Below, piece after piece: positions 17,920 through 26,096 of a stretch of DNA of 64,000 nt (positions are counted from its first letter, which is position 1; each line of letters opens with the position of its first letter). Source of the stretch: a virus; IMG/VR virus record IMGVR_UViG_3300049255_000272, positions 1-64,000 of that record. One strand, written 5' to 3'. Under the pieces are notes generated by a model. It was not told the origin of the DNA. It was given only the letters and a program-made list of their open reading frames with translations, and ran no database searches. The position numbers were made by a program, and so were the translations under genes.

Positions 17920-18114
17920 TCAGCTCTCCATGATCTCGTAGACGACGACCTCGTCTTCGGTCGGAGCGACGAGCTGCAGCCGCCACTGTTTGAAGCCCGG
18001 GATTAGTCTACTCGCGTCCGGCTCGCACTTGAGCACCTTGTAGATCCCGTCGCCTCCAAACGTCACGAGCTGTCCAGGCGCTATGTAATCGAGCGAGTTG
18101 CGGAAGAGCGGCAC
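17920..18114 (-). CDS. Small beta-rich hypothetical protein, 64 aa
   Basis: Convergent with the previous gene. The frame DYIAPGQLVTFGGDGIYKVLKC resembles a small SH3-like barrel. GTG 18114 is the first conventional start. GGAGAG is better placed for an ATT codon a few residues upstream, so the true start is uncertain. The protein ends EIMES. Probably cotranscribed with the gene at 18129-18650. Confidence 0.4.
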   Translation of the reverse strand: MPLFRNSLDYIAPGQLVTFGGDGIYKVLKCEPDASRLIPGFKQWRLQLVAPTEDEVVVYEIMES

Positions 18115-18128
18115 GCTCGAGCTTACAA

Positions 18129-18650
18129 TTAGCTCTCCATCACCTTGTGGACAACCGCCTCGTGCCAGGCTTCCACGACGTCGCGCTTCTCGAGCCGGTG
18201 CGGGAGACTGAGCAGCAGGTCTCGGATGGCCTTCTTGCCTGCGGCTCGCTCGATCTTGCGCATCAGCTTGCGGTGCCTCTCCTGGAAGGACTTCTTCTGC
18301 GTGGCCTGCGCGAGCTTCTGCTGGATCTTCTTGTAGCACATCTTGGCCTTCGCCTCGGCGGCATCGGCCAGAACGTATGGCCTCTTGACGGGCCGGAGAC
18401 CCGCTGTGAGGAAGACCAAGTCATCCATCGTGTGGTACTTGAAGTTCGGGTCGTCCTTTTTGGTCTCCATCATCTCGCGCCAGTAAGTGAAGGGATGCAC
18501 CTTCTGCTTGCCCCGGCACGAGAATGTGACGCGTGGCCAGAGACACTCGATGAGCGGGGTGTTCTTCTCTATCCCGCTCAGGGAGAGCGTCACCTCTACT
18601 TTCACCACCTCGACGTCGGCGATGAGAGCGATCGCAGCCGGGGTATTCAT
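18129..18650 (-). CDS. Hypothetical protein, 173 aa
   Basis: Divergent from the protease gene. The N-terminal 70 residues are beta-rich, then comes a long basic helical region (KMCYKKIQQKLAQATQKKSFQERHRKLMRKIERAAGKK) suited to RNA or DNA contact. It ends HKVMES, like the gene at 729. No recognised domain. Lies with its small neighbour on the opposite strand within the head operon, suggesting later insertion. Confidence 0.45.
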   Translation of the reverse strand: MNTPAAIALIADVEVVKVEVTLSLSGIEKNTPLIECLWPRVTFSCRGKQKVHPFTYWREMMETKKDDPNFKYHTMDDLVFLTAGLRPVKRPYVLADAAEAKAKMCYKKIQQKLAQATQKKSFQERHRKLMRKIERAAGKKAIRDLLLSLPHRLEKRDVVEAWHEAVVHKVMES

Positions 18651-18727
18651 ACCACTTGGTACGCTCGAGGGAGGCCAATTTACGGTAACGTGCCAGAGCT
18701 TCTATAGCCCAGCTTGGGCGAGGACCT

Positions 18728-21532
18728 ATGGCCAAGAGAAGGTACGCCCACGCCATCGTTTCTCGTCGGAACATCGCCTTCGACGAGTGGATGGAAGAGC
18801 TGCGCGACCAGCACGAGGGCGCAGTTCCGAAGGACTTCGTGCACCGCACGGCCAAGACGATCCTGCGCAAGTGCGACCCGAAGCAGTACCTGCTGTCGCA
18901 TGCGACCATCGTCGCTTCGGTCGACACCTACGCCCCTAAGGGTGTCAAGACCGGCCGGCTGATGAACCGCGGCTGCCAGATCGACGTCCGGTGGCCTGAG
19001 TTCCGCATCAAGCCCGAGTGCCACAACATCATCAACAACAACGGTGATGCGTGGGAGCGTTCGCTCCTTCTGGCGACCTACCGGACCTTCATCGGCGCGC
19101 ACAACTACCTCGAGCACATCCAGCTCCCCGAGCTGTCGAAGGGCTTCATCGTCGACGCCATCGCGCGTGATCTCGGCAACAGCTGCTACATCGACATCCT
19201 CGTCGCGACCGACCGCAAGCACAACCAGCTCGTGTCGGACATCCTCTCGGGCGCCATCACGGGCCTGAGCATGGGCTGCCATGTCCCTGGAACCCTCGTT
19301 TACCTGTCGGACGGCAGTCCGATAAACATCGAGGACGTCCGCCCGGGTATGGAGGTCATGACGCAGAAGGGGAATTCCCGGCGCGTCGACAACCTGCAGA
19401 TCCGCGAGAATCGTTGGAATGTTCAGACTATCAAGGCGGTCGGGCTTCCTCCTGTCACCTCGACCGATAATCACAACTACTACATCGTCCGCCGCGAGAC
19501 GTTGGATATGGTCCGAACTCGCAGCGGCTGCGGCCACAAATCCAAGCCTCGTGTTGTGGAGAAGGACTACGCGTTCGACTACGCCGAAGCCGGGACTGCG
19601 CGCGTCGGGGACTTCCTCGCTTTCCCCATCTCCCAGGACACCCTGGAAGCGGACGTTTCCCTTACCGAAGCTCGTCTTCTCGGGCTTTGGGTTGGGGATG
19701 GCTGGAAGTTCGAGTACACGCACGACTCCACGGTTGGCGTTGGGTTCTGCCTGGACGAGTCTCACCCCGAGATCGTCGAAGATGCTATTCGCTCACTCGA
19801 CCAAGTAGCTTGGGCTGCGCGCGAATATCATATGGCTGTCGGAGGTGCGCCCATCAAGCCCCAAAGCACGTCCCGTTCGAGTCGCCGAGGTGCGGCTTAT
19901 ATTACGAACACTTCTCGAGCCTTCCGCAGGCTCGTGGACTCCCACGTTTCCGGCAGGAACTCGTCCGAAAAACTTATCGGCAAGACTATCATGAGCTGGC
20001 CGCGGGAACACCAAATGGCGTTCTTGTCGGGCCTCATCGACTCCGATGGGTGCGTTTCGACGAGCAAGCGTGGGACAAAGAATGTCTTCCTCAGCACCCG
20101 CAACCTGAAGCTCGCCCATCAGTACATGCAGCTTGCAGCTCGCTGCGGGATAGTCCCGACCTTCTCTGCCGTGGAGAGACCGGGGACAAGGCTGCTCCAT
20201 GGTGCGGCCGGCGTGGACTACCAGATCAAACTTCGCAATTCGGACGTGGTCCGAGTTCCGTCGGTCAAGGTGCGGTCTGCGCTCGCCGGGATCAAGTCTA
20301 CTCAAGCGGGTCGCAACAGCCGCTGGATCACCGACAAGTACGTCTACTCGGAGATCAAGAAGGTCGTCCGTTCCGAGTACCAGGGATTCGTATATGACCT
20401 CCAAGTCGACGGGGATCACTCTTACGTCGCCAACGGCGTCGGAGTTTCGAATTGCATTTCGCTGTTCACTGCTTGCACGAAGTGCGGCAACGTGGCCGCG
20501 GACGATGCGCAGCTTTGCCCGTGCGTCCTCTACGATGGCAAGCTCTCAACGTTCATCGACGAGACTGGGCGAGAGCAAATCCTCGCTGAAGTCATCGGTC
20601 ACGTTTCAGTTCCCAACTCCAACCAGTTCATCGAGGCGTCGTGGGTCCGCAACCCGGCGTTTCGTGGAGCTGTGCGGCGCAACATCCTGAACCCGGACGC
20701 GAGCGCCGTCTCGTCGCAGATGCAAGCGTCCAAGTACGTCTACGAACTGCGGCAGCAAATCCCGGAGATGGACGGCATCAAGAAGGCCGCCTCCGTGCAG
20801 CGCCGCGCCCAGCAGGGCCAGGAAGAGCAGTCGTTCGACGACGTGTTCGGCGGTCAGGACCAGGGCGGACAGGGCGGCCAGCAGGGCGGTGCGGACGAGT
20901 CGCAACAAGGCGGCGGCGCTGACCAAGCCGAAGAGCAGGGCGGTCAGGACCAAGGTCAGGGCGGTCAGGGCGAGCAGGACCAGGGCGGCAAGGAGCCGAG
21001 CAAGCCGGCAAAGGCAAAGCCCGATAAAATTGATGGGATGCTGGATAAAATTACAGAGCAATTGCTCACCAGCATCACCAACAAGCTCGAGGAGAAGCTC
21101 GCTCCCAAACCCGAGGACGTCGGCACTGCGACTCCAATGCCTGCCAATCTCGAGGCTGGCAACGACAGTCTCGTGCGTTCGAGCCAGGACTTCACTCGCA
21201 TTCTGCGCAAGAAGTTCGGCTCTTCGCCGCGTCTCGTGCAGTGGGCAGAGAAAGCTTACAAGACCGTTCACGAAGGCGGGATCGCAGCGATTCGTCGCGC
21301 CAACATGACGCCTCGTGAACTGATAATCCTTTCATGGATCGAGGATCGATGCCGAGACCGGAACTACCCGCCGAGTCTCTACAAAGCAGTGATGCAAGCC
21401 GGTCCTTCCAGCAGCTACCCGACAACCAACTCATTCATTGCTGCGTGCAAGATGAAGGTTGGTAGGGAGCTGACCGCTCAGGAGCGCAGGTTCCTCGAGT
21501 GGAAGGGTCGGATCGCGTCAGTCAATTTTTAG
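18728..21532 (+). CDS. Prohead maturation protease precursor with LAGLIDADG intein and Gln/Gly-rich tail
   Basis: 934 residues as a precursor, 542 after removal of the intein (184-575). The mature N-terminal part has the serine prohead-protease layout: His125 in FIGAHNYLEH with a following Pro-Glu-Leu turn, about 55 residues to the nucleophile Ser181 in ITGLSMG, and then a CISLFTACTKCGN segment seen after the active site in phage proteases of this type, with CPC further on. The beta end FIEASWVRNPAFRGAV matches the usual last strand. The tail (mature about 300-420) is Gln/Gly-rich and disordered, then helical, possibly a fused scaffold. It should cleave scaffold, tags and capsid protein during maturation. 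Start ATG 18728 follows GAGGAC. Confidence 0.72.
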   Translation: MAKRRYAHAIVSRRNIAFDEWMEELRDQHEGAVPKDFVHRTAKTILRKCDPKQYLLSHATIVASVDTYAPKGVKTGRLMNRGCQIDVRWPEFRIKPECHNIINNNGDAWERSLLLATYRTFIGAHNYLEHIQLPELSKGFIVDAIARDLGNSCYIDILVATDRKHNQLVSDILSGAITGLSMGCHVPGTLVYLSDGSPINIEDVRPGMEVMTQKGNSRRVDNLQIRENRWNVQTIKAVGLPPVTSTDNHNYYIVRRETLDMVRTRSGCGHKSKPRVVEKDYAFDYAEAGTARVGDFLAFPISQDTLEADVSLTEARLLGLWVGDGWKFEYTHDSTVGVGFCLDESHPEIVEDAIRSLDQVAWAAREYHMAVGGAPIKPQSTSRSSRRGAAYITNTSRAFRRLVDSHVSGRNSSEKLIGKTIMSWPREHQMAFLSGLIDSDGCVSTSKRGTKNVFLSTRNLKLAHQYMQLAARCGIVPTFSAVERPGTRLLHGAAGVDYQIKLRNSDVVRVPSVKVRSALAGIKSTQAGRNSRWITDKYVYSEIKKVVRSEYQGFVYDLQVDGDHSYVANGVGVSNCISLFTACTKCGNVAADDAQLCPCVLYDGKLSTFIDETGREQILAEVIGHVSVPNSNQFIEASWVRNPAFRGAVRRNILNPDASAVSSQMQASKYVYELRQQIPEMDGIKKAASVQRRAQQGQEEQSFDDVFGGQDQGGQGGQQGGADESQQGGGADQAEEQGGQDQGQGGQGEQDQGGKEPSKPAKAKPDKIDGMLDKITEQLLTSITNKLEEKLAPKPEDVGTATPMPANLEAGNDSLVRSSQDFTRILRKKFGSSPRLVQWAEKAYKTVHEGGIAAIRRANMTPRELIILSWIEDRCRDRNYPPSLYKAVMQAGPSSSYPTTNSFIAACKMKVGRELTAQERRFLEWKGRIASVNF
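19277..20452 (+). mobile_element. Intein with two LAGLIDADG motifs in the protease gene
   Basis: 392 residues (Cys184-Asn575 of the precursor). Block A is CHVPGTLVYLSDGSPINIED; block B is TSTDNHNYY; the endonuclease motifs are LLGLWVGDG (317-325) and FLSGLIDSDG (432-441); block F is VYDLQVDGDHSYVANG, and the end is GVSN followed by Cys576. The penultimate residue is Ser instead of the common His, which occurs in some functional inteins. Both LAGLIDADG motifs keep their acidic residue, so the homing endonuclease may be active. The insertion lies between Gly183 and Cys576, two residues after the catalytic Ser181. Confidence 0.9.
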
Positions 21533-21569
21533 GACCTTGATAGAAGACCAAGAAGCAGGAGACTCCCAC

Positions 21570-23036
21570 ATGCGTACGCGTTCCACCTGGCAGGGCAACG
21601 GTGCCGCGACCTCGCGTCAGGCGGCGACGCAACGCCAAGCCGACATCTACAAGATGAACCAGGAGCACCCGGATCCCAAGCCGACCGACTACGAGTCGGG
21701 CGACCCGGACAGCTGGGCCGAGTCCTGGCACGGCTACGGTGATGTCGAGGCGGAGTACGAGGGCGGTCACGTCAAGCGGAACGAGCTGAACTTCGCCGAG
21801 TTCCGCGACAACACCTTCAAGCACAAGGACTCCGACAACTGGCACTCGGGCAAGGGGACGTACGACAACGTCAAGCCGGACGGCACCGGGACGTTCTCGG
21901 GCAACACGTCCGGCAAGTCCCAGGGCGAGAAGGCTGGTCGCACCTACGAGGCGGCTGGTCGTCCTGCCACTGCGGCTGACCCGCGCGCCATGGCCGAGCA
22001 GAAGGCCAAGGCAGTCGAGCGCATCACCCGTGCCATGCTGCGCACCTCGAACGACAAGATCGTCGAGGAAGTGGCGATGGGCTTCATGGGGATGCCCGAC
22101 CGCGTCGTCGTCTCGACCCTCCGCGCCCTCGACGCCGTGTCTCCCGACGCGCTGACGCCGGAGAACAAGACGCGCCGCGCGATGGCGTGCACCAAGCTTG
22201 CGGCTCTCCTCATCGGCGAGTCGGCGGCTGACCGGGCCCTCGAGCAGCTGGCGTCGACGATCATGACGATCGACGACCCGACCCTCAAGTCTGTCCTCAA
22301 GCAGGTTGCTGCGGCTCGCGTCGCGCAGCAGCAAGAGGAAGAGGAGGAGCAGCAGCAGGGCAAGACCTCCCAGCAGCAGCAACAGCAGGGTCAGCAGCAG
22401 CAGTCCCAGCAGGAGCAGCAGGGCCAGCAGCAGCAACGTGGCCAGCAGCAACAGCAGGGTCAGCAGCAGATGATGGGCCAGCAGGAGCAGCAGGCACAGC
22501 ATCCGATGATGGGCCAGCAGCAACAGCAGGGCCAGGAGCAGGAGGAGCAGCAGGAGATGGGCATGCCGCACATGGGCGGCGACCTTCCGCCTGCCGAGCT
22601 TCAGATGCTCGATCAGATGCTGAAGGAGGAGATGGGTCAGCAGGGCGTGCCCGCGGGCGACGACCTCCAGGCCCTCTTCGAGGCGGCTCCCGCACCGGCG
22701 GCTCCTGTCGCTCCGGTGATGGCGACCGCGACGGGTGCGCAGCCCGACATCTCCTTCGACGAGGAGGACGAACTCCAGGCGACTCCGGCTGGCGTCACGG
22801 CGGCTGCCGTGGCCTCGCATGGCGACGAGCTGGACAACCTCTTCGGCGACAACGAGGAAGTTCAGGCTCAGCGCCAGATCAAGGCTGCGGAGCAGGAGCA
22901 GCACGCTCGCGAGATGGGCAACTTCTCGGTCGGCCGCACGGCTTCCGTGAAGGGCGCCAAGAAGATCGGTCAGGTCCAGCGCGGCAAGCCCGCGTCGGTC
23001 GACCAGGCCCTGGAGAACCTCTGGGACCGTCCGTGA
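21570..23036 (+). CDS. Scaffold-like protein with poly-Gln tract
   Basis: 488 residues; ATG 21570 follows AGGAGA. Residues 1-130 are Gly/Asp/Lys-rich and extended; 140-245 form a helical domain (MAEQKAKAVERITRAMLRTSNDKIVEEVAMGF onward in pieces); 252-330 are almost pure Gln/Glu with Gly spacers, and the last 140 residues are acidic and helical. The short EEEEQQ-GKTSQQ signature is also present in the 12919 protein. Position directly after the protease and before the capsid genes matches a scaffold protein, but no scaffold family is identified. AQ-rich cleavage sites are not obvious. Confidence 0.5.
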   Translation: MRTRSTWQGNGAATSRQAATQRQADIYKMNQEHPDPKPTDYESGDPDSWAESWHGYGDVEAEYEGGHVKRNELNFAEFRDNTFKHKDSDNWHSGKGTYDNVKPDGTGTFSGNTSGKSQGEKAGRTYEAAGRPATAADPRAMAEQKAKAVERITRAMLRTSNDKIVEEVAMGFMGMPDRVVVSTLRALDAVSPDALTPENKTRRAMACTKLAALLIGESAADRALEQLASTIMTIDDPTLKSVLKQVAAARVAQQQEEEEEQQQGKTSQQQQQQGQQQQSQQEQQGQQQQRGQQQQQGQQQMMGQQEQQAQHPMMGQQQQQGQEQEEQQEMGMPHMGGDLPPAELQMLDQMLKEEMGQQGVPAGDDLQALFEAAPAPAAPVAPVMATATGAQPDISFDEEDELQATPAGVTAAAVASHGDELDNLFGDNEEVQAQRQIKAAEQEQHAREMGNFSVGRTASVKGAKKIGQVQRGKPASVDQALENLWDRP

Positions 23037-23249
23037 TGCAATTTCAGCAATTGGAGCGATAAGCTCCTAATTGCAGAGATACAAATAAAGGATACGCAGA
23101 CAAACCACAGCATCTTTGGAGACGAAAGGGAAAGACAGGAAAGCAGATTGAAGAAATTGGACGGCTTCGCGGGCAACCGGACTGAAGCCACGGTTTCGGA
23201 GAGATGCGTACTTAGTCGGACCTGAGCGTCAACGGAGACTGGAGCAACC
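23037..23249 (+). promoter_or_regulatory. 213-bp AT-richer leader before capsid genes, with hairpin
   Basis: No gene is visible. The stretch is clearly less GC-rich than its surroundings. GCAATTGGAGC (23047-23057) pairs with GCTCCtAATTGC (23063-23074, one bulge) around a GATAA loop. A second stem is possible between GGCTTC near 23163 and GAAGCC near 23185. Likely the transcription start and structured 5' leader of the capsid genes. Confidence 0.45.
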
Positions 23250-23948
23250 ATGGGATCGATTGGCGGCCAAGCATCTGGTGACTTCAAGCTGAGCACCAGC
23301 GCGCTGCGTATCCTGTACAGCCTGTTCAAGGACACCATCCCGTCCTTGAGCCCTGACGGATTCACGCAGAACAACCCCAATGTCGTCACCACGGCCGGCG
23401 CGGTCTCGACCACCATTCCGGTGAACGTCAAGAAGGGCGTTCTCGGTGGGTCGGTCGCTTTCGTTCGGCCCGACATTGGCGAGAACACGGTCGGAGGCGC
23501 TGTGCTCGTTTCGAGCGCCTACGTCGTGAATACGAGGCCGCTGGGCCTCTTCATCAACGACGCGGCGGGCAACGCGTACGAGAACACCCCGGGCCCGGCG
23601 TCGGGCAAGGGACCGTTCCTGCGCGGCGGTACGTGCGGCAACAAGCTGTACGAGACCGCGAAGCAGACGACGAACTCGTTCGTCGCCGGAACCGGCATGT
23701 CCACCTCGGGTGGCGTCGTCGGCACCGCCCTCGTCTACAGCCCCGGCCAGAAGCTCTACGCTTCGGTCAACGGCTACCTCACCAACGACTGGACCGATTC
23801 GTACGAGGCGCAGTGGATCCACGCTGCCGCGCTCGGAAGCGGTACGGCCGGAACCCCCATGGAGCCGGATGTGACCCGCTTGGGCACACTGCTCGCTCAA
23901 CCCGATGCCACCAGCTCCGAGATGTTCCTCGAGCTGAACGTGGCCTGA
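23250..23948 (+). CDS. Putative capsid decoration protein, 232 aa
   Basis: ATG 23250 follows GGAGACTGGAG. The protein is Gly/Thr/Ser/Val-rich, beta-rich, with no long helices, no signal peptide and two Cys. It precedes the major capsid gene by 28 nt and appears cotranscribed with it, the usual place for a head-decoration or stabilisation protein. N-terminal residues LSTSALRILYSLFKDTI form its only clear helix. Assignment rests on position and composition, not on a recognised family. Confidence 0.55.
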   Translation: MGSIGGQASGDFKLSTSALRILYSLFKDTIPSLSPDGFTQNNPNVVTTAGAVSTTIPVNVKKGVLGGSVAFVRPDIGENTVGGAVLVSSAYVVNTRPLGLFINDAAGNAYENTPGPASGKGPFLRGGTCGNKLYETAKQTTNSFVAGTGMSTSGGVVGTALVYSPGQKLYASVNGYLTNDWTDSYEAQWIHAAALGSGTAGTPMEPDVTRLGTLLAQPDATSSEMFLELNVA

Positions 23949-23976
23949 GCCGAAGAAAGGACGAAAGGCAAATACC

Positions 23977-24867
23977 ATGAATCCCTTCGGCGTTCAGGTT
24001 GTCGACAACACGATCAAGGAGCAGGTCGTCGACAAGTTCATCGGCTCTTCGGCTGGTCGCAAGCGCCTCGCGGCGTCCATGATCCAGCCGCTCCGCGAGC
24101 GGCGCGACTACTCGTCCGTGGGTCGCAAGACCTTCCTGGTCGAGCAGCTGCCCGACGGTGCTCTCCCGATCTACGACAAGGATCCGGATGTCACCGCGTA
24201 CGTCATCGGTGAGGAGGGCGAGAGCATCACCGCGGTCATGAAGCCGCGGCGCGTGATCTTCCCGCTCTTCGAGATCGCCGCCCTGCCCAAGGCCCCGCTC
24301 ACGCAGATCAAGGAGCGTCGGTACGACCTCCTCAAGCGTATGCAGGACCTCGGCAAGGCGCAGGTCCAGGCGGCAGAAGACGACCGCGTCTTCTCCATCA
24401 TGGACGCGCTCGCCGTCAACGGCTTCGACGAGCTGCCGGGGCAGACCAACCCCGACGTCCCCGTCATCGCTCCGATCTCTCCGGCCGTTCTCGCGGACGC
24501 GTTCGCCGAGATCGAGCGGCAGGACCTCCGCGTCGCTCGCGTCTACATGAACGCGACCGACTACGCGGACATCCGCAAGTTCGGGCGCGACGTGCTCGAC
24601 ATCGAGAGCCAGGCCACGCTGTGGAAGACGGGCATGATGGCGACGGGCTGGAACGCCCAGTTCATCGTCAGCCGCCTCGTCGCCGCCGGCGTCGTCTACA
24701 TCACGTGTGAGCCGGAGCACTTCGGTCGCATCCCGGTCCGCACGGAGCTGACGGTTCTCTCGGCCGACAACCCCGAGGAGCGGACAATAGGTTTCTCAAT
24801 GTTCGAGAACCTTGGCATCGGGGCGTACAACCCCCGCGGCCTGGTGCGCCTGATCGTCGCGCGCTGA
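23977..24867 (+). CDS. Major capsid protein, HK97 fold
   Basis: 296 residues; AAAGG lies upstream of ATG 23977. The N-terminal arm and basic spine helix (GRKRLAASMIQPLRERRDYSS), the E-loop-like region (FLVEQLPDGALPIYD), the long helix (LTQIKERRYDLLKRMQDLGKA) and the P-domain/A-domain end (FGRDVLDIESQATLWKTGMM, then CEPEHFGRIPVRTELTVLSA and GIGAYNPRGLVRLIVA) match HK97-fold major capsid proteins of large phages. It forms the icosahedral shell. No intein or fused protease. Translation should be very high; codon use is biased to G/C-ending codons. Followed by a strong terminator hairpin. Confidence 0.82.
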   Translation: MNPFGVQVVDNTIKEQVVDKFIGSSAGRKRLAASMIQPLRERRDYSSVGRKTFLVEQLPDGALPIYDKDPDVTAYVIGEEGESITAVMKPRRVIFPLFEIAALPKAPLTQIKERRYDLLKRMQDLGKAQVQAAEDDRVFSIMDALAVNGFDELPGQTNPDVPVIAPISPAVLADAFAEIERQDLRVARVYMNATDYADIRKFGRDVLDIESQATLWKTGMMATGWNAQFIVSRLVAAGVVYITCEPEHFGRIPVRTELTVLSADNPEERTIGFSMFENLGIGAYNPRGLVRLIVAR

Positions 24868-24887
24868 CCTTAGCGCCTGACGGCCTT

Positions 24888-24923
24888 CTGAGCCCCGGCC
24901 CCGCAAGGGATACCGGGGCTCAG
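24888..24923 (+). terminator. Hairpin terminator after major capsid gene
   Basis: CTGAGCCCCGG and CCGGGGCTCAG form a perfect 11-bp stem with a 14-nt loop, followed by TCGTATTTGG rather than a true T-tract. It separates the capsid operon from the convergent - strand block. Confidence 0.65.
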
Positions 24924-24935
24924 TCGTATTTGGCT

Positions 24936-25154
24936 TTACGGACATGTGATGTTCAAATCGTGCAGAGCATCCTCCACGAGTTTTTCACTTGAGCCAAAAC
25001 TGCTGGGCTCTGTATGAAGTTTTTTGGCGATGGCGTGTATCTTCAGGAGTGCGCGCTTGGCTACCTCGTGGCATCTGCGTAAATCACGAATGCAGTCATC
25101 ATGAAGATGATGGAGGTCTGGCGTTTCCAAGCCGCATCGGGGGCAGCAGGTCAT
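24936..25154 (-). CDS. Small Cys-knuckle protein, 72 aa
   Basis: ATG 25154 has GGAGGAG upstream. It begins with CCPRCG and a HHLHDDC segment a few residues on, probably a single zinc site, then continues as helix. Typical of short phage proteins that bind nucleic acid or a host factor. Last gene of the - strand block, convergent with the capsid operon. Function unknown. Confidence 0.5.
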   Translation of the reverse strand: MTCCPRCGLETPDLHHLHDDCIRDLRRCHEVAKRALLKIHAIAKKLHTEPSSFGSSEKLVEDALHDLNITCP

Positions 25155-25218
25155 AGAACCGAATCTCCTCCGTAGTCTGATCGCAAAACTGCCTCGGATG
25201 CACGTTTCCCCGCACAGC

Positions 25219-25252
25219 CCGACCCGACCAGGCCCAATCCCGGTCGGGTCGG
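25219..25252 (-). terminator. GC-rich hairpin after gene 25268-25555
   Basis: CCGACCCGACC and GGTCGGGTCGG form a perfect 11-bp stem around a 12-nt loop; no T-tract follows on the - strand. Confidence 0.55.
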
Positions 25253-25267
25253 AGCGGAGCAGGACGG

Positions 25268-25555
25268 TTAGAGACCCGGCCGCTTGACACCGAGATCGAC
25301 GAACTCGCGGAGACGACGCTCCGTCCAGATGGTCTTGGTCCCGGGCACGACGACTGCAGCGGCGTTGAGGAAGGATACCGCGATCTCGTACGGATCGTCC
25401 GCTCCCTGCTTCTCGGCCACTTCGATCGCCCGCTTCGCGGCGTTCATCACATCCTCGTGGTCCCCTGATTTACCCAAGTCCTCGAGTTGCGACACGATTT
25501 CGCCGCGCGACATACGCCTCGTTTCCGCTTTCTCCTGAGTCTGTTGCGTTGCCAT
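25268..25555 (-). CDS. Hypothetical protein, 95 aa
   Basis: ATG 25555 is preceded by GGAAAGG; an upstream start would add an unlike, Arg-rich stretch. The sequence is helical and acidic (RRMSRGEIVSQLEDLGKS, DVMNAAKRAIEVAEKQG), followed by a short hydrophobic strand. The 16 bases around its start are almost identical to those at the gene at 25937 (GGTGGCTNTCATGGCA). No family recognised. Confidence 0.5.
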   Translation of the reverse strand: MATQQTQEKAETRRMSRGEIVSQLEDLGKSGDHEDVMNAAKRAIEVAEKQGADDPYEIAVSFLNAAAVVVPGTKTIWTERRLREFVDLGVKRPGL

Positions 25556-25623
25556 GATAGCCACCTTTCCGAGCGGATCAGCCGCTCGCGGGTGCGCGCT
25601 GCGAGATCTGTGCCCGAACATGC

Positions 25624-25659
25624 GACGGCCCCGCCAGCGTTTCCACCAGCGGGGCCGTC
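25624..25659 (-). terminator. GC-rich hairpin between two - strand genes
   Basis: GACGGCCCCGC and GCGGGGCCGTC, perfect 11-bp stem with 14-nt loop, just after the end of the gene at 25665-25937. Confidence 0.55.
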
Positions 25660-25664
25660 TCTCC

Positions 25665-25937
25665 TCAGTGGGAGTGGAGAAAGGTCGGGGTGACGAGGTT
25701 TTGCGGGATCGGATTGCAGCGCTTGCAACCGATGTTTCCGCACGGGCCAGTCGCGTGATTCCTCGTGCGAATCTGCTTTTTCTTCAGCATCTTCGCCCGG
25801 AGTTTCACGCGCTTGCTTTTGGTGTTCCGACCTTCCTTCTTCCACTGCTCGTACAAAGCCTTTTGGGCCAACTTACGATCAGTCTTCTTCGAGCGCCGGA
25901 GCTTCCGCTCACGCGCTTTCCTATCTCTACCTGCCAT
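25665..25937 (-). CDS. Very basic small protein with Cys cluster
   Basis: 90 residues from ATG 25937 (GTG 25946 would add three). Arg/Lys-rich over the first 60 residues (RDRKARERKLRRSKKTDRK), then a GPCGNIGCKRCNP knuckle and a hydrophobic end. The composition indicates nucleic-acid binding, perhaps RNA. Preceded by a 7-codon mini-gene and a hairpin that may control it. No family recognised. Confidence 0.5.
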   Translation of the reverse strand: MAGRDRKARERKLRRSKKTDRKLAQKALYEQWKKEGRNTKSKRVKLRAKMLKKKQIRTRNHATGPCGNIGCKRCNPIPQNLVTPTFLHSH

Positions 25938-26075
25938 GACAGCCACCCAGCCGCTACACGAGTCCGGCGGAGCGGGCGATATGATGACGGACCTTGCGGT
26001 CGTGGTCCGCTCGAATACGCCCGCGGGACAGGAAGAGGCTGGCGAAGCCTACTCAAGAGCGTGGCGTGCTCATCC

Positions 26076-26096
26076 GCGCGTGAACACGTCACGCGC
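26076..26096 (-). promoter_or_regulatory. Hairpin overlapping mini-gene end
   Basis: GCGCGTGA and TCACGCGC form a perfect 8-bp stem with a 5-nt loop; on the - strand one arm contains the TGA stop of the 7-codon frame just upstream. Confidence 0.4.

Noticed and set aside
18728-21532. Interpreting the 934-residue product as a Hedgehog/Hint-type secreted protein
   Set aside because: Both splice junctions, two LAGLIDADG motifs and a Cys at +1 fit a full intein; the flanks join into one protease-like domain.
21522-22904. Leu-rich antisense frame over the scaffold-like gene
   Set aside because: Same cause as above; antisense of the Gln tract.
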